The notes: generated from the letters alone by a model not told the origin. DNA of 64,000 nt from Gerris lacustris (GCA_951217055.1 OX578277.1:14749218-14813217), one strand, 5' to 3'. Shown: positions 8,127-17,534, counted from the first letter of the stretch. Numbers and translations: made by a program.

Positions 8127-9000
8127 TATTGTTACATCGTTCGTAGCTTGTATAAATAAATAAATAAAAAAAAAATATATATATATATATTTCTATTCTT
8201 ATCCTGTTACAATTAATTACTGTTAATTCTTACCCTGTTAAAGTTGGAAAAAAAAAATATATATATATATATATATTACATTGTATATTATATTGTTATT
8301 TGTTTGTTATTCTTTACCTCATTTTTGTTATTTTGTTAAAGGAAAAATTATTTATTATTTACTGTGTACCTTATATTTTTATTTTTTGTCTTTTAAAGAA
8401 AATCAAAATTATTTATTTCTTATGGAAAATGTATAGAATTAACTCTTTTAGATATTTCATATTTGTCTTTCCCTACAGGGAAATTTCATAAATAATTAGT
8501 CCATAAACTGATAGAAAACTGTTGTTTGCCTCCACTAAAGCCTAGTTTATTCTAGCTTTCAATTATGATAAAAGTGTATTTTTTTAAAATCTCATAATTT
8601 TGTAAAATTTAGGTGAATGTTTATATAAAATTATAGTATATATTGTGCGTTCTAATTGAGAGATTTGGAAATGCCGAATATAGGCAATTATCTATTATGT
8701 ATTATTAATGTATTTGTTATAATTTATTTATTTTTAGATAATATATTGAAAATTATCATTTATTAATTTATTTAAAGAAAAATATATAATTAATTTAGTT
8801 CAAAGATGAAAAAAATAAATAATAATAATAAGAAAATTTAAGAGAGATTAGAAGTAAACATACGTTCATTTAATGAACTTTGATTAGGAAAAGACTGCCT
8901 AGTTAATCTATTACAATCCGTGATTAGAGGCCTTCATTCCTAGCTAGTACCTCAGTCGGCTTCTAACTCCCGTACAGTGCAGACCTTCCCTACCCCGGCG
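8127..9000 (+). other. AT-rich spacer between pol and ORF3
   Basis: A strongly A/T-rich stretch with two (TA)n runs (near 8167-8190 and 8256-8276) and overlapping AATAAA motifs around 8153-8167, just after the pol stop. No real gene is seen. The composition contrasts sharply with the GC-rich genes and LTRs on either side. The AATAAA cluster could end some transcripts after pol. Confidence 0.7.
8961..8977 (+). promoter_or_regulatory. Candidate 3' splice site for an ORF3 subgenomic RNA
   Basis: TTCTAAC (8961-8967) resembles a branch site and CCCGTACAG (8969-8977) a short acceptor, 23 bases before the ORF3 ATG. The spacing is tight and no donor has been assigned, so this is only a suggestion based on how env genes of insect retroelements are expressed. 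Confidence 0.3.
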
Positions 9001-10101
9001 ATGCCTAAGGAAAGTTTTAACCAGTTCCGGCGCAGGTGTGAGGAGTTGACGAGGAACACGAGGAAGGCGGTAATGCTGCCGACGTTACCACCGAAGTCTA
9101 CCCCGGTGCCGCCAGCCGTTACGGCCCCGGCACCTCTGCAGCCCCAGGCGATCCCAGCTGCTTGGCCGCCCGGCTCAGGTGTTGCTGCGGCTCAAAGCGG
9201 CCATTCGAGCTCCGTGCGGCGAACGTCGGAGGTAAATATCCCCCCCCAGACTCAAACCCCAGTTCCTCTAATGTCCCCAGTCCAAGTTTACCCTCACCCA
9301 AAAACCTCCACCCCCCCTCCCCAAAAATCTACCACTCCTCCTAAACCGCTTGTCCGTCCTCCTCGTGTCCGCAATAGATCCCGACCCAACAAACCCGGTA
9401 GCACCCAAACTCCTCCACCTGAGACCCCTCCCGACTCCTCTCGCCCTACATATCCTCCACCCATGACTCCGTCCAACATCCAGCGCCCCAACCATCCTCC
9501 AACTAAGTCCCAACTCAACCCCCATCCTGCTACTAAGTCCCAACCCAAACCCCATATTCCCACCCACCAAAAACCCGTACCCCCGAACACCCTCCCACGC
9601 CCTAATTACCCTCCTCCATTATTCCCTCCTACGTCCTTCCCTACAGTTGCCCTACGCAGGAACACCTTGCCTGCCCACGCCACCCGAGGATTTCAGGCCC
9701 CCCTCAGAAAAGCTGGCCCTCCGACTAGGACCTGGTGGTCCCAGACTCAACCCTGGAAGCCAGGGAAGATCCGGCAACCTGGTATCGGCTCCGTCCCGGG
9801 CCCCAGAATCAGCCGGCCCATTCTTCACGCTTCTGGCAGAACGGACAACCGGGCCCAAACCGAAAAGTGCTTGTGGTCGGCGGGTGCCTGGAAGCTTTAC
9901 TTGGAGGGACTTCTGAGGCAGGAACGTGCAACTGGGCTCCCGCACGGCCTCCGGATAATAATTCCTCGACTTGGAAGGATGGCAGTCGACCCATTGCCGA
10001 GAGCCCCACCTCCCCTGGACGAGGACGAGGACGCACTCCTGGCTAGTCCTATGTCTGACCGGGAGATCTCCGCGGCACTTGCCAGTATACTGGACGATTG
10101 A
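9001..10101 (+). CDS. ORF3, proline-rich basic protein of unknown function
   Basis: 366 codons from ATG 9001; the frame is open from GTG 8977. Residues 1-25 (starting MPKESFNQFRRRCEELTR) are charged and could be helical. Residues ~25-215 are a low-complexity Pro/Thr/Ser/Gln tract with repeated KSQ-N-P and TPPP-like phrases. Residues ~215-330 are basic and Arg/Gly/Trp-containing. The last ~35 are acidic (PLDEDEDALL) and end in a short helix-like SDREISAALASILDD. No signal peptide, transmembrane segment or furin-like site is seen, so it is not an envelope protein. It lies in the env position, in the sense direction, and remains open in a young element, which suggests it is used. Because Gag lacks a zinc knuckle, an RNA-binding or assembly role is possible but unproven. 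An A-rich tract follows directly. I recognise no family. Confidence 0.7.
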   Translation: MPKESFNQFRRRCEELTRNTRKAVMLPTLPPKSTPVPPAVTAPAPLQPQAIPAAWPPGSGVAAAQSGHSSSVRRTSEVNIPPQTQTPVPLMSPVQVYPHPKTSTPPPQKSTTPPKPLVRPPRVRNRSRPNKPGSTQTPPPETPPDSSRPTYPPPMTPSNIQRPNHPPTKSQLNPHPATKSQPKPHIPTHQKPVPPNTLPRPNYPPPLFPPTSFPTVALRRNTLPAHATRGFQAPLRKAGPPTRTWWSQTQPWKPGKIRQPGIGSVPGPRISRPILHASGRTDNRAQTEKCLWSAGAWKLYLEGLLRQERATGLPHGLRIIIPRLGRMAVDPLPRAPPPLDEDEDALLASPMSDREISAALASILDD

Positions 10102-10129
10102 GGACGCTGGTATCTATCTCTCTCTTAAA

Positions 10130-10177
10130 ATAAAAAAAAATAAAAATAAAAATAAAAATAAAAATAAAAAAATAAAA

Positions 10178-10206
<29 letters not shown>
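10130..10206 (+). repeat. A-rich (AAAAT)n and poly(A) tract after ORF3
   Basis: About 75 bases of AAAAT-type steps ending in a run of about 25 A, starting 28 bases after the ORF3 stop. It could be a fossil poly(A) tail of a captured transcript or a slippage-grown microsatellite. Confidence 0.8.
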
Positions 10207-10208
<2 letters not shown>

Positions 10209-10432
10209 GTTGTTTTTTTGAAAATGTTTGATCTCAGGAAAAATTTGTTAAGGAGAAAGTTTATTTAAGTTTTCATTATTATTATTATTAATTTTTTCTT
10301 TTTGTGAAGGGAAGTTTTGTTTACTTGAAATTTGAAATTCTAAAGTTTTTTGTTGTATTTAAAAATTTAATAATTTAGCGAGTTTAAAGATTCTGATGTA
10401 ACATTCCGTCTGACCCATGGTATTGGCTTTCT
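10207..10432 (+). other. AT-rich 3' untranslated segment
   Basis: AT-rich sequence between the A-tract and the polypurine tract. No gene seen. Confidence 0.6.
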
Positions 10433-10443
10433 AAGCGGGGGAG
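10433..10443 (+). promoter_or_regulatory. Polypurine tract
   Basis: AAGCGGGGGAG, followed by TAT and then the LTR start TGTC. This is the usual place and composition for the plus-strand DNA primer; the single C is unusual but tolerated in many gypsy elements. Confidence 0.85.
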
Positions 10444-10446
10444 TAT

Positions 10447-12051
10447 TGTCAACGGACATATTTCCTCGGATAGCCAATACCACGGTTCAGCCGGAATGAT
10501 TTCGTTTTTCTTAATTGAAGGGGGGCCGCGGGGCTCGTCGGGGTGCGCGGGGTAGAGGACCCCGGGCCTTGGCTTCCCCTTCCAGCGCCACTGGAGGGGA
10601 GCCTAGTGGGCGGGCCTACTCCCTCCCGCACCCCTGGGGAGCCTGGTGGGGAGAGAGGCTAGGTACCCAGCCCGGAGCCTTCATTCAGTGCCACTTGCTC
10701 CGGAGCCTCCGGCTTGGCCACTTCTCCTCTCTCTCTCTCCCTTCCCTTTAGCCTTCCCTACTAGGTATTGTTATTTTGTATTATTTTGTATATGTATTCT
10801 CTTATTTTCGTGATTACACAGGTTAATATGGAGTAGTGTTTTTTTCTTTCAGGACCCGTCTCCCTATCACTCCCGTCCTTTCCTCCGCGAGGGAATGTAC
10901 TCCCGTGGGACCCTTTGTTGCACGTCCGGCTATGGGATGTCACTGTAGCCCGGCTTTTTGTCTGCAGCCAGTTAGGATGTCACTTTCTGGCCTCACTCTT
11001 CTTTTACCTCTGCTACGTCGTGGTCAGACGTAGCCGGCCTAAGCTTTTCCTTGCCGCTAGCAGGTGGTCACTGTTAGCCTTCCCTTTATCATCCGTCGGT
11101 TGGGTTGTCACCTTCCGGCCCCCTAGGTTTTTTCCTAACGCGCCACCGGGTGTCACGGTTGGCTTGTTTCCAATAAGCTGGTGGGATGTCACTTCCAGCG
11201 CCTTCCCTTTTGGTCTGGTCGCAGTACGGCTGTCACGTTCTGCTCTCCCGCTTCTCCCCTTTCCGCTGTCAGGATGTCACTGTCAGCCCTTTCACATTAG
11301 CTGGTTAGGTTGTCACTTTCCAGCATTTCGTTTTAGTCAGTGGGGTTGTCACCTCTGACGCGGCCTTTTTTCCCTTTCGCTGTCCGGGCGTCACGGATAG
11401 CCCCCTTTTCCAATTTAGCTGGTGGGGATGTCACTCCCAGCGCCGTCCTTCTTGTCCTCTCGCCATTCGGCTGTCACGTTTGGCCTAACCTTTGCAGTTC
11501 CCGCCGTTCGGCTGTCACGTTCGGCCCGAACCCCTTTGATGTATATAGCTGGTTGGGCTGTCACCTTCCGGCTTCCCCTCTTTCCCCGGCCACCTTCTGG
11601 CTGTCACAGGAGGTCATTTGTCCTTTCTCTGGTAGGCTGTCACTGCCAGACCTTTCCCCTTTATCCCAGGTAGCCACTGTGCGGTTGTCACGTACAGTCG
11701 TTCCACACTATCCTGCTTTTGCCCTACCACTGACAGGGGGCCACTGTCAGTCGTCCTTGTATTCCGCCGGCGGGGTTGTCACCTCCGGCCACTAGGATCG
11801 GGATAGTGTGATGCTTTATGCTTTGTTTCAGATGGCCCGTGAGATCGACGCCGGTAGATGCGTCGCCGACTCAGTGTCATGGCGAGTTTGTCTCTTCTCG
11901 CGTCAAAGAGAGACTGGCGACCGTGATTGGTAGGAGTCTTTTGTTTCAGGTCCACTTCCTTTGCCCCCGGGACTGGTCGGGGCTATGACAGGAGCTCGCG
12001 ATCCCCCGGTTGTGCGCCCCGTGGCCACTAGGGCCCCGGGCGCCGGTGTCA
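10447..12051 (+). repeat. 3' LTR (1605 bp)
   Basis: A copy of 1815-3419 at a constant offset of 8632 bases, with one substitution seen (C at 10745). It carries the same TGTCAC array and PBS-like 12-mer, and ends ...GGTGTCA. Confidence 0.96.
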
Positions 12052-12055
12052 CCAT
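12052..12055. repeat. Target-site duplication, right (CCAT)
   Basis: Matches 1811-1814. Joining the sequence before the left copy to the sequence after this one restores the left 12-bp duplication of the SINE that follows. Confidence 0.9.
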
Positions 12056-12059
12056 TTAT

Positions 12060-12348
12060 GAGAGCCAGCGTGGCCGTGTGGGTTAAACCACGTCTGCTCG
12101 GCCATCACTAAATCATGAGTGGAACGAGACGGGGTTCGATTCCTCGCCGTGAAGCTCTGATTTATATGGCTCACTATTGATCACATCATACTCGCTTCGG
12201 CGGTACTATGTACAGAGGTATCATGTGTGAAGTGGCTGAAACTCTCTACCGCGGGGCGTAAAAAGGGCCTAAGTGATGGCCTAATTGCAAGGTTCGAACA
12301 AGTGGTTCGTCCTACCCGTTCTAGTAGAAAGTACTAGACTACTACTAC
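12060..12348 (+). mobile_element. tRNA-derived SINE
   Basis: Pol III A-box-like TGGCCGTGTGG at 12071-12081 and an exact B-box GGTTCGATTCC at 12133-12143, followed by a non-tRNA body and a 3' end of ACTACTACTAC-type repeats. It is flanked by a 12-bp duplication TAGTCCATTTAT: the right copy is 12349-12360, and the left copy is split by the LTR element (1807-1814 plus 12056-12059). A diverged copy lies on the minus strand at 28779-29110, sharing the head, the B-box and the 3' block GGTTCGAACAAG.GGTTCGTCCT. It is mobilised in trans by LINE enzymes. Confidence 0.85.
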
Positions 12349-12360
12349 TAGTCCATTTAT
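12349..12360. repeat. SINE target-site duplication, right copy
   Basis: TAGTCCATTTAT; the matching left copy is interrupted by the LTR retrotransposon insertion. Confidence 0.85.
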
Positions 12361-12803
12361 CCTTTGGAGTTTTTACCTTATGATTTTACTTTTTCCCTTA
12401 AAAATATTTTATTACATTTAGATTTTTGAGCAGCGATAGCTAATGGGGGTTTTAATAATAATAGTATTCAAGATAATGTAACGGGTAGCAAATACCTGCG
12501 ATAGAAGCTTTGTTTATGTGCAACTAAATAAAAATCAATTGCCCAGGAAAATCATTAGTAAGGAAATCAAATGCTACTCACGGGGCTATTGGCACATAAT
12601 GGAGTAGATACATATTTTTTAGGTTGTTATTTCCGATGAAGCTGAATTTTGGTTGATGGCTTTATTTTGGTCCCCTGATGAACATATTAATTTTTCCCCC
12701 CTCGAGGGAGGCCTGCTTTGGCCACCATTTTGAAAAAAGGGACCGAAATTCGGTTTTTGGCCAATATCTTCGTTCTCATCGATGATACGACAAAAATAGA
12801 TAT
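12361..12803. other. No gene seen
   Basis: AT-rich sequence with a GC-richer patch near 12700-12760 that is not recognised. Confidence 0.5.
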
Positions 12804-13152
12804 TATCAAATTTGTAGGACTTTAAATTGTCAACAAAAAAGGTTCAATGTCAATATACGCTCAAGTCAATAGTTTCGAAGCTATAGCTCTGCGAAGTGCG
12901 ACGTTTTTTCGATTTTCAGACGAAAAATACATTGACACTCGATAATAAATAATAAACCCCGTGGTTTGAATCTATATAGAAACTCGTTTTTACCGGTTCC
13001 ACGAGCGAGTGGTGGAGTAGAAAAACTCCCATTTCATATGGGTGCAGAAATATGTCGTACTTCCTAGAGCTATAGCTTCGAAACTATTGACTTTAGCGTA
13101 TAATGACGTTGAACCTTTTATGTTGACAATTTAAAGTCCTACAAATTTGATA
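12804..13152. mobile_element. Foldback/MITE-like element with 99-bp inverted arms
   Basis: 12804-12902 and 13054-13152 are imperfect reverse complements, both starting TATCAAATTTGTAGGACTTT at the outer end, around a 151-bp centre. No coding capacity. Confidence 0.8.
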
Positions 13153-13299
13153 AATTTAATGAGCACAGACGGTTGAAATTACTTTGTGACAGTATGTGGG
13201 GTTACATTCGACAATCCATCAAAATTTCTTTAAAATCAGATGTATACTTTTAAAGATCATGGATGTTATAAAAAATCGTGTGCATGTGGAAGGGAATGA

Positions 13300-13383
13300 T
13301 ACAGGGTGGGCAAAAAAAAAAAAACGCACTTTTTTGAACACTTATAACTCAGCTTCTGTAGTAGATAGAGATAGGTAGTAGAT
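13300..13383 (+). repeat. Dispersed repeat, family D
   Basis: The block starting ACAGGGTGGGCAAAA and continuing through CGCACTTTTTT and a TAGATAGAGATA run recurs at 55180-55260. Non-coding. Confidence 0.65.
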
Positions 13384-13624
13384 GTAGGTAAGTGGGAGGA
13401 GTCCCTCAGTGTTATAACACATTAAAGATGTGTTAAGCACAATTTTGCCTGAAATTAAAGATCAAATACTAAATTACAGGTTTATGCAAGATGTTACCCC
13501 GTCCCATAGCTCCTTGCAAACAATTCAATACTTGCAAGAGAATTGCCCAGACTTCAGGCAACATTGTGCTTAACACATCTTCAATGTTTGTTATAACACT
13601 GAGGGACTCCTCCCACTTACCTAC
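13384..13624. mobile_element. Foldback/MITE-like element with ~70-bp arms
   Basis: Arms 13384-13453 and 13553-13624 are near-perfect reverse complements, outer end GTAGGTAAGTGGGAGGAGTC. It sits at the edge of a family D repeat. Confidence 0.8.
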
Positions 13625-14337
13625 AAAGAACCCCCTCCCCCCACCATATGGTAATTTATTCTGTGAAAAGTAAATGTGTAATGAAGAATAGTAGTCCATG
13701 TAATTTTAAATATTATGGTGACAAGTTTCGGTTGTATATTATTTCCCATTTTGTGTCTCTAGACAGTATGTATTCAATTGTATAAACAATAAAATTAAAT
13801 GAAAAGATTAGAAATTTTATCAACGTAGGAAATATAAGTGAGTTGGAGCAATAGAATCGTCATGTGACAGCTAATATGACACCTATCACAAATAACTGTT
13901 GTTAAACAAAGAAATAAAAACTATCCAGCACAATTCTTAGTGCTTATCAGTTGAAAATAACATTTCCATGACGCAATACTAGTGAAATAATACAAGTAAG
14001 CTAGTAACGTTCCTACAATACTTGATACATACTATGATGCCTCAAGCAGCTATTATTTAGAAAAATCTTTTTATACAATTGCAATGTTAAGTCACTAAAA
14101 CTATAGAATTTTATCGCACAATATCATGTTAATCTCTTCTTCAAATTAATAATTTGTAGTTTTATTACTTTATCTTATGCTTAAAGCTTAAGTTTGCAGC
14201 TTAATACTTTAAGTATAGCTCGTTATCAAAATTAGCTTACTTTCAGAATAGCTAGAAACTTATAATTTGGCACTCTTGTAGCTAAGGTGTAACTGACAGA
14301 AAAATTCCAAATAGTTGAAATCCCCCCCCCCCCCCCA
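13625..14337. other. AT-rich stretch, no gene seen
   Basis: Ordinary AT-rich sequence ending in a C homopolymer near 14323-14337. Confidence 0.55.
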
Positions 14338-15315
14338 AATAATAATAATAATAATAACAAAAGAGCTTGAATCGCTTAATGTGAGTGAGTTCACTCAGTA
14401 GTGACACTCACGGTTTTTGTTTACATTAAGTGTCTCATTATTGCAGTAGGTCACGTTGCCACTTACGCTTGAGGCGTATGCGGGGGTTATCTGGGAGTGT
14501 GATTGAGGATAAATTTTGGATGAGGGGATTAGGATGAGTGGAAAGGCGCGTCCACACTATGCCAGTTGGCAAGGCCAAGCGGCAAAGCCGTCTGGCCGAC
14601 TTACGACTTCTTGCCATCTGGCTTTCTTTGATCCGGACCGACAATCGTCGGGTTCGGCTTGGCATGTCAAGTGGCACGTTTTGTGCCAAGCTTGGCAAAT
14701 AGCAAATGCCAAGGGAGACGTCCACATTACACTTGGCAATGCCATTTGGCCTTGCCATTCCTTGCCGCTTGGCATAGTGTTGGACGCCCCTGAAGGATTT
14801 GTAGCGAGAGGGTACAAGATCATGGACGAAAGGAACATTCAGGTCATTGTGGATTGTTAGGTTGGTTACGTAGGATGGGGCGTTCGTGATTTTGCGAAGG
14901 ATAATTGATTGGAGGGATTGGATTTTGTAGGAATTAGACGGCTTGGTAGTTCCCCACAAGTCCAAGTCCGTAGGTCCAGATAGGCTTTATGATGGCTGCT
15001 ATATATGGTTAGTTTGTTGTTTAATGTGAGTTTAGACCTATAGTCGAGAAGTCTTAGAAGTAATTTGTAGCGTGGTTTCATGTTGGTTTGTTTGTGTCGT
15101 GTGTGCATGTTCCAAGCCAGTCTTCTGTCAAAGTAAAGTCCTAAGTACCGCACTTCACTAGCCACAGGAAGATGAGATCCGTTTAGAATAACGGAAGGAC
15201 AGGTAGCTCGTCTTAGGGTAAATGGTACATGAGTACTTTTTTCAGTGTTAAATTTTATCCTCCATTTAGTTGCTCATTTTTCGACGTTGTAGAGGTGGTT
15301 TTGGAGGGATAGGGA
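14338..15315 (-). pseudogene. Jockey-type LINE fragment (reverse transcriptase C-terminus)
   Basis: On the minus strand the translation runs from a region like NVEK-stop-ATKWRIKFNTEKS (about 15310-15200) through VRYLGLYFDRRLAWN and LNNKLTIYSSH, then LWGTTKPSNSYKIQSLQS, ITNAPSYV, IHNDLNVPFVHDL, and the C-terminal THPNPLIQNLSS and RLKRKWQRDLLQ. These are hallmarks of the thumb and C-terminus of jockey-clade reverse transcriptases. It is 5'-truncated. It has a stop at 15274-15276 where Trp is expected, a frameshift near 14960, and a 246-bp MITE inserted before THPNPL. The (TAA)n run at 14338-14357 is the LINE 3' tail. Inactive. Confidence 0.88.
14545..14790. mobile_element. MITE inserted in the jockey remnant
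   Basis: Terminal inverted repeats GGCGCGTCCACACTATGCCA and its near complement at 14771-14790. The interior is full of TTGGCA and TGCCAAG words. It splits the LINE between SRYKSF and TRLSTHPN without breaking the minus-strand reading frame. No clear target duplication remains. Confidence 0.75.
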
Positions 15316-16112
15316 AAAAAGGCATTAAATCAAACTTTCAGATCTTTCAGAATCAGTAGCTGTTTTGTGCAATTAGTTTTTCGATACGACTTCTGTTGAT
15401 CCACAAAACAAAACTTTATCTTTGCGTCCGCCATTTTGAAAGTTCCTGAATGCGGCATAAAACAAAAGGTTGAAATAGATATGGGTAAATCAGTGAAATA
15501 CATAAATCAATCAACATTGGGCTAAATAGAACATTCCCTTCAAATTTTAATATAATCGGAATCGGAGTAGCTTTTAAGATAATGATGGTTCAAAAAATGT
15601 TTGATTGACTAACTGACTGACAGACACGAGATACATATATTATATACAACATATTTTCCCAGATCACGGATTTCCGTATAGGAATTTTTAAATTCGAAGA
15701 CATAAAAAAATTCTTTCACAATAATCACAATTCTTAGGTTATCTTTGGTAAGCTCGAAAGCGAAAAGGGTAACACTAAGTAAACTTTATTAAAATATGTA
15801 AAACTCTTTGTGTAAAATGGATTAATCACAGATTATTTTCTAAAACGAAATGTAAACATTTTAAAATCGATGTTTATAAGAGTATTATAGGTTCGTATAG
15901 GATATTCATGATGTTTCATAGCCGAGGTGTAAGGGGTCAACTGTTCAACCAGGAATATGGTTCTACCATACTACCAGGAAAATATGGGTTTGGTCAGCTA
16001 TATAGCGAATCCTTAAGAGAATTATGTATATTAAAAAGGCCTCTAAGGCTGGCCCCATGCCTCGCTTTTATGGTTTACATCCTTTGCATCCCCTGACTTA
16101 TAAAACGGAAAA

Positions 16113-16115
<3 letters not shown>
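15316..16115. other. No gene seen; distant repeat traces
   Basis: AT-rich. The part near 15540-15640 (a CTTTTAAGAT phrase, then ACTGACTGACAGACA) resembles the 3' half of family B. Confidence 0.5.

Positions 16116-16202
<87 letters not shown>
16116..16202. repeat. (TA)n microsatellite
   Basis: An almost uninterrupted run of alternating T and A. Confidence 0.95.
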
Positions 16203-16203
<1 letters not shown>

Positions 16204-16975
16204 GCATAAAAAAAGATATATATTTTTTTTATTATATCATGCTAGAATTCAACCCGATCTAAAATGTGATCTAAAAATAAAAATATAATACGTTTACTTA
16301 AAAGCTTGCGTTCCACTTTATTTTCAATTTAATATATATTTTTTTAACACCCTGTTAAAAAGTGAATAATGTCAAATGCAAAAAAACATGCATAAGAAGG
16401 AAACTTACATTCAACTCTGGGTAATATGAAATGTAATTTATAGCTGACAACATACATACGAGTATATAACCAAGGATTTCTTTATATTGCGAACTTCTAT
16501 TATATTATAAGTATTAGTATTTTAGATGCTAATATTTGTAAGAAACTTGAACTAGTTTAATAATAGAAAACATATTGTATTGTTGATTTATTATTATGAT
16601 TTAATATTAAAATGTTAACAGTAATGTAAAAAAATCACTTTATACTTTCCATATGGAAAAAGTTATACAATAAAGTAGTATAAGATATAGACGAATATTG
16701 GAATTAATAAAAATAGATTATTGCGTGATATCTTGTTAGTTAATAAGTAATTCTCACGTAAAAAAAATATTAAAGCACAAAAATAAAATTATACCCACTA
16801 ATAATTTATAAATCATTTAAAATATGTAAGAAATTCATTTGTGAAGAATGAGTCACAATGACAAAATTTATTTTTGTTGAGGGCACTTTATTGGGTACAT
16901 CTTTCGATTGTTACTCCAATAAATTTAAAAAAAAAAAAATATATAAATGGATATAATTACTTATACAATCCTGTG
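16203..16975. other. AT-rich stretch, no gene seen
   Basis: No reading frame, repeat or RNA gene recognised. Confidence 0.55.
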
Positions 16976-17439
16976 CTCTCATACCGCCACACTTGCTTGG
17001 CTAGCAACACACGTCAGCAATGTAATACCGTGTTTATAGGAACAGTTCCTATGTGTCGCGCTTGCGTGGCACATCCCTTGGTGTCTCTAACAAATTGTGT
17101 AGTCTATTGCAGTGTCAAACGCGGTATTAAATTGCTGTTACGTTTTGCCAGCCAAGCAAGTATTGCGGTATGAGAGCACGCTCGTCTCTGATAAGCCATA
17201 TATCTGGTCTTCTAGATCTGGTATAGGTCCAGAGTTGGGTGGGCGTCGTATGGCCCCTGATGAGTCGGACGCGACGAAACAATGCAGGACATGGCGTGAT
17301 GGCGTGCCAACATCTCTTAATGACGTAATGTCTGATGTTGGAACAGTTCCTATGTGTCGCACTTGCGTGGTACATCCCTTGGTGTCTCTCACAAATTGTG
17401 TTGCCTATTGCAGTGTGCAAACACGGTATTAAATTGCTG

Positions 17440-17440
<1 letters not shown>
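16976..17440 (+). repeat. Ribozyme-bearing dispersed repeat, copy 1 (partial tandem)
   Basis: The block beginning ACAGTTCCTATGTGTCGC and CATCCCTTGGTGTCTCT occurs at 17042 and again at 17343, a 301-bp period, so about 1.3 head-to-tail units are present. 16976-17022 carries an inverted piece of the same unit. Between the repeated ends lies the hammerhead-like core. The unit ends directly in a (TA)n tract. A second full unit is at 54895-55160, and a deleted inverted version at 33225-33345. No protein coding is seen. Possible classes: Penelope-like element pseudo-LTR, retrozyme, or ribozyme satellite. Confidence 0.75.
17234..17311 (+). ncRNA. Hammerhead-ribozyme-like motif, copy 1 (probably inactive)
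   Basis: The core is CTGATGA (17257-17263), stem II GTCG/CGAC with tetraloop GACG (17264-17275), then GAAA and C (17276-17280). An outer stem GTTGG (17234-17238) with CCAAC (17307-17311) is conserved in copy 2. The expected cleavage triplet region reads CGTG here (G where A, C or T is required), and stem III is reduced, so this copy is likely dead. Stem I contains an extra 10-18 nt, possibly a small GGGC/GCCC hairpin, which is not standard. Confidence 0.5.

Positions 17441-17531
<91 letters not shown>
17441..17531. repeat. (TA)n microsatellite
   Basis: Starts exactly where the ribozyme-bearing repeat ends. Confidence 0.95.

Positions 17532-17534
<3 letters not shown>

Larger units (their letters stand above)
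1815..12051 (+). mobile_element. Complete young Ty3/gypsy LTR retrotransposon, about 10.2 kb
   Basis: In order: 5' LTR (1815-3419), tRNA-Arg primer site (3423-3440), leader, gag (3733-4863), a -1 frameshift signal, pol with protease, RT, RNase H and integrase in Ty3/gypsy order (to 8126), an AT-rich spacer, ORF3 (9001-10101), an A-rich tract, a polypurine tract (10433-10443) and the 3' LTR (10447-12051). LTR ends are TG...CA and a 4-bp CCAT duplication flanks it. The only LTR difference I found is T at 2113 against C at 10745, so insertion is recent. gag and pol are open. The mdg1/412 insect lineage is suggested by tRNA-Arg priming; this is inference, not a phylogeny. No envelope-like gene is present. 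The one doubtful active-site feature is DTQA in the protease. Confidence 0.97.

Noticed and set aside
9268..9590. Minus-strand Gly-rich frames of about 100 codons
   Set aside because: Antisense of the Pro-rich codons in ORF3.
9001..10101. ORF3 as an envelope gene
   Set aside because: No signal peptide, transmembrane segment or cleavage site; composition is low-complexity and basic/acidic.
14438..14965. A continuous 175-codon protein on the minus strand
   Set aside because: It is jockey sequence read through an inserted MITE, not one gene.
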